Origin: Avichristensenella sp031549905
GTDB lineage: Bacteria > Bacillota > Clostridia > Christensenellales > Aristaeellaceae
NCBI GenBank assembly: GCA_031549905.1
Contig: JAVBPC010000085.1
Location: forward strand, 1 to 64,000
Reading direction: 5' to 3'
DNA: 64,000 nt
Positions 59,239-64,000 of this stretch are shown here, one piece after another; positions within the stretch are counted from its first letter, which is position 1, and every line of letters begins with the position of its first letter. A program made the position numbers and the translations under genes. The notes under the pieces were generated by a model. The model saw only the letters and a list, made by a program, of their open reading frames with translations. It was not told where the DNA came from and ran no database searches.

Positions 59239-59260
59239 GGGGGCATCGTCCCCTTTTTTT
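59239..59260 (+). terminator. terminator directly upstream of yitT
   Basis: GGGGGC-ATC-GUCCCC stem (59239-59253) followed by seven U (59254-59260). It stands only 22 nt before the yitT start codon and 11 nt before its Shine-Dalgarno, the position of an attenuator. Confidence 0.75.
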
Positions 59261-59282
59261 ACAGAACGAACGGGGGACAAGC

Positions 59283-60149
59283 ATGGACTTGATCAAGGGC
59301 CGGGCATTCCGGCAGTGGGCATCACTGATCATCGGCGCGATAATTTCCGCGCTGCCGTTTCCGCTGTTTTTTGTCGGCAACAGCATCGCGCCCGGCGGGG
59401 TTACGGGCCTTGCCACCGTGCTGAACGGGATTATCCCCGTGCCCATCGGCACGATGGCGCTGGTGCTGAACCTGCCGCTGTTTTTGATTGGCTGGCGCAG
59501 GATGGGCCGCGCGTTCGCGGTCAAGTCGCTGATCGCCATGGTGATCCTCTCTGCCGCAATTGACCTGCTGCCCCTGGATGTCGCTACAGACGACCCGCTG
59601 CTGGCCGCGATATTCGGCGGCGCGCTGCTGGGGTTTGGGATCGCCTTGGTGATACGCGGCGGGGGCACCACCGGTGGCACGGATATGGCCGCCGCGATGA
59701 TCCACCAGCGCTTCCCGGTGGTCACCGTGGGCGGCGTGTTGCTGTCGCTGGACTGTGTGATCATCCTTTTGTCCGCGATTGTGTTTGACCTGTCGGCGGC
59801 GCTGGTGTCGATGATCGCGCTGTTCATGGCCACGCAGGTGATGGACCGCGTGATCGAGGGCTTCGGCAGCGCGAAGGCGTTCTTTGTGTTCTCCGCGCGC
59901 ACGGATGCCATTGCCGCAGCCGTTATGGAAAGGCTGCAGCGCGGCGCGACATTTTTGCACGCCAGGGGTGCGTTCAGCGGCCAGGAAAAAGATGTGCTGC
60001 TGTGCGTGGTGACAAGGCTTCAAATCCCGCAGTTCAAGGCCATTGTGACCCAGATTGACCCCGAAGCGTTCATGATGGTGACGGATGTGCGTGAGGCGCT
60101 GGGTGAAGGGTTCACGCAACCACAGAAACAAGGGGAACGCCCTCGTTGA
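59283..60149 (+). CDS. YitT family membrane protein (DUF161/DUF2179)
   Basis: 288 residues. Five to six membrane helices with the YitT pattern GNSIAPGGVTGLATVLN and GGTTGGTDMAAAMIHQRF, followed by a cytoplasmic DUF2179 domain (FSGQEKDVLLCVVTRLQIPQ). Function unknown; possible transporter. Start at 59283 with CGGGGGA. Stands behind a terminator-like hairpin, so its expression may be attenuated. Confidence 0.92.
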   Translation: MDLIKGRAFRQWASLIIGAIISALPFPLFFVGNSIAPGGVTGLATVLNGIIPVPIGTMALVLNLPLFLIGWRRMGRAFAVKSLIAMVILSAAIDLLPLDVATDDPLLAAIFGGALLGFGIALVIRGGGTTGGTDMAAAMIHQRFPVVTVGGVLLSLDCVIILLSAIVFDLSAALVSMIALFMATQVMDRVIEGFGSAKAFFVFSARTDAIAAAVMERLQRGATFLHARGAFSGQEKDVLLCVVTRLQIPQFKAIVTQIDPEAFMMVTDVREALGEGFTQPQKQGERPR

Positions 60150-60174
60150 CACCCGCTGCAAGGGGTGTTACGAT
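60146..60174 (+). promoter_or_regulatory. promoter TTGACA-17-TACGAT
   Basis: TTGACA (60146-60151) and TACGAT (60169-60174), spacer 17; it overlaps the yitT stop codon and serves the dehydrogenase at 60217. Confidence 0.8.
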
Positions 60175-60216
60175 AGGTACATACAATATGGATGTTGAAA
60201 CGAAAGGAAACCGATC

Positions 60217-61458
60217 ATGCAAACCAAAGCACTGCGCCTTTACGGCAAAAATGACCTGAGGCTGGAAACGTTCGAGCTGCCGCCGATCACCGAGGGAGAG
60301 ATTCTTTGCCGTGTCGTGTCGGATAGCGTGTGCATGTCATCATATAAGGCTGCGATCCAGGGCGCGGACCACAAGCGCGTGCCGGATGACGTCGCTGAAA
60401 ATCCGATCATCATCGGTCATGAGTTTTGTGGAGAAATCGTCGAAGTCGGCGCGAAATGGAAGGATCAGTTCGCCAAAGGCGACCGCTTTGCCATTCAGCC
60501 TGCGCTGAACTACAAGGGTTCGCTGGCGTCTCCGGGCTATTCCTATGCCTATATGGGCGGCGCGGCAACGTATATCGTGCTCTCTCACGAGGTGATGGAG
60601 CTTGGCTGCCTGCTGCCGTACAGCGGCAAGAGCTTCTTTGACGGTTCCCTCGCGGAGCCCATGAGCTGCATTATCGGCGCGTTCCATGCGTCATACCACA
60701 CCCAAAATGGCGTGTACACGCATGAAATGGGCATCAAAGAGGGCGGCATGGCGGCGATTCTGGCGGGCACGGGGCCGATGGGCCTTGGCGCGATCGATTA
60801 CGCGCTGCATGGGCCGCGCCGCCCCGGCGTGCTCGTCGTCACTGACATCGACCAGGCGCGCCTTGACCGTGCGCAGGCGCTGTTTTCGGTGGAAGAAGCC
60901 GCGAAGATGGGTGTCAAGCTGTATTACATGGATGGCAAGAGCGACGACGCGCTGCGCGCCGTTACCGGCGGCCAGGGGTTTGACGACGTGTTTGTGTTCG
61001 CGCCGGTAAGGCCCGTGGTGGAGCAGGCCGACCGCATTTTGGGCCGCGACGGCTGTCTGAACTTCTTTGCGGGCCCGTCAGACCCCACGTTCTCCGCGCA
61101 GATGAACTTCTACAATGTGCATTACGGCTCCACGCACATTTGCGGTACCAGCGGCGGCAACATCGATGACATGAAAGAGGCGCTTGAGATGAGCGCCGGG
61201 GGGCTGATCCGCCCGGCCTGCATGGTGACGCATGTGGGCGGCCTGTCCGCGGCGGCCGAGACCACGCTGAACCTGCCGAAGATTCCCGGCGGGAAGAAGC
61301 TGATTTACACGCACATCGATATGCCGCTGACCGCCATCGCCGACTTTGAGAAGTTGGGCGAAACGGACGCGCGGTTTGCAAGGCTGCATGAACTTTGCGC
61401 CAAGCATACCATGCTGTGGAACGCTGAGGCGGAGCAGTACGTGCTGTCGGCGTTTTGA
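60217..61458 (+). CDS. zinc-dependent medium-chain dehydrogenase, L-sorbose-1-phosphate-reductase-like
   Basis: 413 residues. MDR fold: SDSVCMSSYKAAIQG (first zinc Cys), IIGHEFCGEIVEVGAKWKDQ (His/Glu), LAEPMSCIIGAFHASYH, AAILAGTGPMGLGAIDYALH (Rossmann). The length and the ESP of this type, with an insertion around 100-130, resemble L-sorbose-1-phosphate reductases and related sugar-phosphate dehydrogenases. No sugar PTS or kinase is adjacent, so the substrate is not certain. Confidence 0.85.
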   Translation: MQTKALRLYGKNDLRLETFELPPITEGEILCRVVSDSVCMSSYKAAIQGADHKRVPDDVAENPIIIGHEFCGEIVEVGAKWKDQFAKGDRFAIQPALNYKGSLASPGYSYAYMGGAATYIVLSHEVMELGCLLPYSGKSFFDGSLAEPMSCIIGAFHASYHTQNGVYTHEMGIKEGGMAAILAGTGPMGLGAIDYALHGPRRPGVLVVTDIDQARLDRAQALFSVEEAAKMGVKLYYMDGKSDDALRAVTGGQGFDDVFVFAPVRPVVEQADRILGRDGCLNFFAGPSDPTFSAQMNFYNVHYGSTHICGTSGGNIDDMKEALEMSAGGLIRPACMVTHVGGLSAAAETTLNLPKIPGGKKLIYTHIDMPLTAIADFEKLGETDARFARLHELCAKHTMLWNAEAEQYVLSAF

Positions 61459-61466
61459 TCGCGGGT

Positions 61467-61713
61467 ACAAGGGGGACACATAAACGTCCGCCTGTAAGGC
61501 GGACCGAGGGCGAGCAAATTGAAAATTTGCCGCCCGAAGCCCGGCGACGCCGCAGGCGTTGACGGGGTGCGTCCCCCTTGTAAGAACCCCCTCATGGCCT
61601 TCCGGCCATGAAAGGAATGTTTTCCTGCGGAAAACTCCCCGCCCGACCGGCAAAGCCGGTCGATACGATTGAAGTCGAGGGGCTTCGACCCCTCGAGCAC
61701 CCCGGGGATAGTG
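61467..61713 (+). repeat. multi-hairpin intergenic repeat, copy B
   Basis: An outer ACAAGGGGGAC/GTCCCCCTTGT stem (61467-61477 with 61571-61581) holds three extra hairpins: GTCCGCC/GGCGGAC (61486-61504), GGGCG-GCAAATT/AATTTGC-CGCCC (61508-61535) and a GACGCC/GGCGTT stem. Then come CATGGCC-TTCC-GGCCATG (61593-61610), GTTTTCC/GGAAAAC, GACCGGC-AAA-GCCGGTC, TCGAGGGG/CCCCTCGA and CACCCCGGGGATAG. Order and linkers equal copy A at 59042; stems differ in pairs. No gene lies in the 400 nt between 61458 and 61859 otherwise. Confidence 0.8.
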
Positions 61714-61731
61714 CCGTTTTCTTCCAAATGC

Positions 61732-61760
61732 TTTACATTCCTGGGGAGATGGACTACAAT
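61732..61760 (+). promoter_or_regulatory. promoter TTTACA-17-TACAAT of the GNAT operon
   Basis: TTTACA (61732-61737) and TACAAT (61755-61760), spacer 17; transcription from about 61767 yields a leader of about 90 nt. Confidence 0.75.
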
Positions 61761-61768
61761 AACTAGAT

Positions 61769-61792
61769 GGGATTTCTGCAGAAATCCCTTTT
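61769..61792 (+). terminator. perfect 20-bp palindrome with T4 at the 5' end of the GNAT leader
   Basis: A self-complementary 20-bp palindrome (61769-61788, centre CTGCAG) is followed by TTTT. It begins within a few bases of the predicted transcription start, so it could be a 5' attenuator, an RNA stabiliser or an operator. Confidence 0.5.
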
Positions 61793-61858
61793 ATGGCGTA
61801 ACACCATCGATGCCGCGCCAACCAAAGCCGAGATTTTTCCCCGGGAGGAACACTGCCA

Positions 61859-62671
61859 GTGCCAAGGATCCAATACTCCGCCACCACCTTGCCCGGCGTC
61901 CCCCGGGAGAACGCGTTTTATGTGCTGGATGATTCCGGCATGCGCAGCGGCAACGCGGCGGTTGTGGAGTATGTGAACCATCAGATATTTCCGGACAGGC
62001 CGCTGAACTATTATGTCAGCATCAATGCGCTGGATCAGCGCTCCTTTGATGTGCTGATGGGCGCGGTGTTTGCCAGAGCGTATGCCCTGCGCGCAAGGCA
62101 TCCTAAACTGCCGGCGCGCATCTACGCGCCGTGCCAGCCGCAGGATGTCCGCCTGCTGCAAAGCCTTTCCTTTTACGGATTTTTGAACGATGACGCCGTG
62201 ATCCGCGTGCGCCGCGTGCTTTCCCAGTCGGACAGGCCGCCCACGCCGCCGGTCGGCTGTTCGCTGGCCCCCGTCGTGCTGGAAGATGAGCAGGACTTTG
62301 AGGGCCTGCTGGCGCGCGTGAACGCGTATTCCGTTACCGTGCGCGGGATGGACTGGCTGAACCGCCTTCGGCAGGAGCAGCTGTTCGCGGTGCTGGGCGT
62401 GTGGCAGGAGCAAAGGCTGTTGGGCGAAATCATTCTGACCGCGTATGGCGCGGAGGGCCGCGTGGAGATGATCTACACCCGCCCGGAGGCCAGGCGGCGC
62501 GGCGTGGCGACCGCGCTGCTCAGCCACGCGGGGGAACTGCTGCTCAGAAGCGGCATTAGAACCCTGACCGCCGAGGTGTGGCGGCGCAATGTGCCCGCGA
62601 TGACGCTGTTCAACTCCAGGCGGTTTGACAGCATCCAGCCGACTATTTTATACCCGGGGAGAAATGTATGA
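61859..62671 (+). CDS. GNAT-family N-acetyltransferase
   Basis: 270 residues. The C-terminal GNAT core VEMIYTRPEARRRGVATALL binds acetyl-CoA; the N-terminal 130 residues (AVVEYVNHQIFPDRPLNYYV, ARIYAPCQPQDVRLLQSLSF) look like a degenerate second GNAT unit. Substrate unknown. GTG start behind GGGAGGA; ATGA overlap with the next GNAT gene. Confidence 0.82.
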   Translation: MPRIQYSATTLPGVPRENAFYVLDDSGMRSGNAAVVEYVNHQIFPDRPLNYYVSINALDQRSFDVLMGAVFARAYALRARHPKLPARIYAPCQPQDVRLLQSLSFYGFLNDDAVIRVRRVLSQSDRPPTPPVGCSLAPVVLEDEQDFEGLLARVNAYSVTVRGMDWLNRLRQEQLFAVLGVWQEQRLLGEIILTAYGAEGRVEMIYTRPEARRRGVATALLSHAGELLLRSGIRTLTAEVWRRNVPAMTLFNSRRFDSIQPTILYPGRNV

Positions 62672-63495
62672 GCTGCTGTTTGCTGAAGGGGGACGACAAG
62701 CGCGCCGCCCTTTCTTTATTTTCCGAAAACCCGCTGCATGCCATCGCCCGTGCCGGCTGCGAAGGCCTGGTGAATATGCGTGTAATCGCGGACGATCCCA
62801 TTGCCCCCACGGCGGCCATCGCGGTGCTGGAGCGCTTCGGTGTGGGCTTTGCCGCGGGCAGTGCGGACAGAGGCGCTGAACTGCTGGAAACGCTGCGCGG
62901 CTGGCACGCGTGGTTTGAGCTGAACGACCCGCCCGCCGATTGGTATCCGCACCTGGCCGCGTGGAGCAAAAAGAGCCACGCCACGGTGCGATACGCGTTT
63001 GAATCGGACAGGAAAGCCTTTCCCGTAGAAAAGCTGCGCGCGCTGGCGACGCCGCCGGAGGGCTGCACCCTCCGCCTGTATGATGAAGCGCTGCTGCGGC
63101 AGGCGCTCACCGCCCCCTGGTCGGAGGACCAGCAGGGCGCGTTCATAACGCCGGGGGATTTTCTTGGGAGAGGCATGGGCGTCGCACTGCTGGATGGAGA
63201 AGGCGCGCTGCTGTCGGGTTGCACAAGCTTCTGTCGCCACGCGGATGGGTTCGAAATCCAGGTGGATACGCACCCCGACCACCGGGGAAAGGGCTACGCC
63301 AGCTGCGTGAGCGCGGCATTCATTCTTGAAGCGCTTGGCAGGGGCATGACCCCGTGCTGGGATGCGGCGAATGCGACATCTTTCCGCCTGGCGGAAAAGC
63401 TGGGGTTTGTGTTCACGCGCGCGTACCCGGCGTGGATATTGGTGACCGAAAAGGAGACGGAAGAGACGATCGCGCAAAAGGTGATCGGCAGCTAA
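62668..63495 (+). CDS. GNAT acetyltransferase (PF12746-like)
   Basis: 275 residues, with an N-terminal lobe (LLKGDDKRAALSLFSENPLH) and a C-terminal GNAT core (IQVDTHPDHRGKGYASCVSA, then NATSFRLAEKLGF). It matches the two-lobed GNAT type with N-terminal helical domain. Substrate unknown. Co-translated with the previous GNAT gene (ATGA). Confidence 0.85.
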   Translation: MSCCLLKGDDKRAALSLFSENPLHAIARAGCEGLVNMRVIADDPIAPTAAIAVLERFGVGFAAGSADRGAELLETLRGWHAWFELNDPPADWYPHLAAWSKKSHATVRYAFESDRKAFPVEKLRALATPPEGCTLRLYDEALLRQALTAPWSEDQQGAFITPGDFLGRGMGVALLDGEGALLSGCTSFCRHADGFEIQVDTHPDHRGKGYASCVSAAFILEALGRGMTPCWDAANATSFRLAEKLGFVFTRAYPAWILVTEKETEETIAQKVIGS

Positions 63496-63509
63496 TAGGA
63501 GGAAACCGT

Positions 63510-64000
63510 ATGGACAGACTGCGTTTTATCGGCATCGGCGGCGCGTTTTACCCGGAAATGGGCTCCAATGCCGCGTTTTTCACCGTCGGTGATGACATCT
63601 ACTTGCTGGACTGCGGCGAAACCGCGTTTTTCGCGATGAAGCGGACGCGCTTGTTTGACAGGTATCCGGGGCAAATCACGGTGGCCGTTACGCACCTGCA
63701 TGCGGACCACGCGGGCTCCCTGGCAACGCTTGCGCTGTACGCGGCGCTGGTGCTGCGCCGCCCGCTTGCCATCGTGCATCCCCATGAAGGCATCCAAACG
63801 CTGCTCGGCCTGATGGGTGTGCACGGCGGGCAGTACCGCCTGCTGGATAGCTTCGATGAGGCGGGTGTTGTCATTGCGCCGCGCCCCGCGCGCCACGCGC
63901 CTGGCATGCCCGCGTTTTCCTATGAAATCACCGTGGCAGGGGAGAGTTTCTATTATAGCGGCGATACGGGCGAACTGCCGGAAGATGTGCTGCAAGGGGT
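63510..64000 (+). CDS. MBL-fold metallo-hydrolase, N-terminal part (runs off the window)
   Basis: 163 codons to the window edge. IGGAFYPEMGSNAAFFTVG, then THLHADHAGSLATLALY, the HxHxDH metal site, and FYYSGDTGELP, the later Asp ligand, indicate a ribonuclease-Z/beta-CASP-like or YycJ-like MBL hydrolase. GGAGG precedes the ATG by 6 nt. C-terminus not present. Confidence 0.85.
   Translation, partial: MDRLRFIGIGGAFYPEMGSNAAFFTVGDDIYLLDCGETAFFAMKRTRLFDRYPGQITVAVTHLHADHAGSLATLALYAALVLRRPLAIVHPHEGIQTLLGLMGVHGGQYRLLDSFDEAGVVIAPRPARHAPGMPAFSYEITVAGESFYYSGDTGELPEDVLQG

Noticed and set aside
59042..61713. CRISPR array or tRNA cluster in the hairpin-rich spacers
   Set aside because: Hairpins differ in sequence and spacing, there is no repeat-spacer periodicity and no cloverleaf or anticodon arm.

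Overview
The window is a GC-rich stretch of a bacterial chromosome with dense genes, strong GGAGG-type ribosome binding sites, consensus vegetative promoters (TTGACA-17-TATAAT) and several Firmicutes hallmarks: two T-box leaders (trpS, proS), a yerC-pcrA-ligA cluster, formate-THF ligase, anaerobic ribonucleotide reductase (nrdDG), type-3 ProRS, YitT, DUF3781 and many short secreted proteins. This suggests an anaerobic, gut-type, high-GC member of the Clostridia (Bacillota), perhaps Christensenellales or Oscillospirales. That placement is inference; no rRNA gene is present to settle it.

Layout. 1-7.8 kb: edge of an ECF sigma gene, a large secreted protein, a five-gene operon on the minus strand (two VOC proteins, a small unknown, a Gfo/Idh/MocA oxidoreductase, ThuA), a divergent XRE/SLOG pair and small secreted proteins. 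7.9-18 kb: yerC-pcrA-ligA, an acetyltransferase of lower GC, an XPD-like helicase with a nuclease-like N-terminus, aspartate kinase and an AEC transporter. 18-28 kb: nagB, T-box-trpS, gndA, a LarA-like protein, a cupin, fhs, an HD hydrolase and a DMT exporter. 28-37.9 kb: an ECF sigma / anti-sigma / secreted-protein operon, nrdDG, DUF2500, paralogous secreted proteins and an XRE-TPR regulator. 37.9-44.3 kb: the spermidine/putrescine ABC operon potABCD, uppP, tdk and an E2-like protein. 44.4-48.8 kb: T-box-proS, DUF3781, an aldo/keto reductase and a COG2509-type FAD dehydrogenase.

48.7-51.4 kb is the most accessory-looking part. Two paralogous mini-XRE repressors, each facing a small divergent ORF, flank a pyrophosphatase and an endolysin-like NlpC/P60-SH3b protein. 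Each repressor has a pair of 17-bp palindromic operators with identical geometry but different half-sites (AGCGA versus AAGGG). A MITE-like inverted-repeat element abuts the second repressor, and a shortened relative sits at 53.76 kb. 51.5-56 kb carries a MoxR / DUF58 / transglutaminase operon. 56-64 kb holds birA-acpS-nnr-mazF, yitT, a sorbose-1-P-reductase-like dehydrogenase, two GNAT genes and a truncated MBL hydrolase.

The strongest unexplained signal is a family of multi-hairpin intergenic repeats. Two long copies (59.04-59.26 and 61.47-61.71 kb) keep the same ordered hairpins while the stem sequences change in compensating pairs. Degenerate relatives lie at 44.28 and, less surely, 22.66 kb. 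A second good lead is the matching ECF-type promoter (AACC-N16-CGTCT) upstream of both ECF sigma genes, which points to autoregulation.
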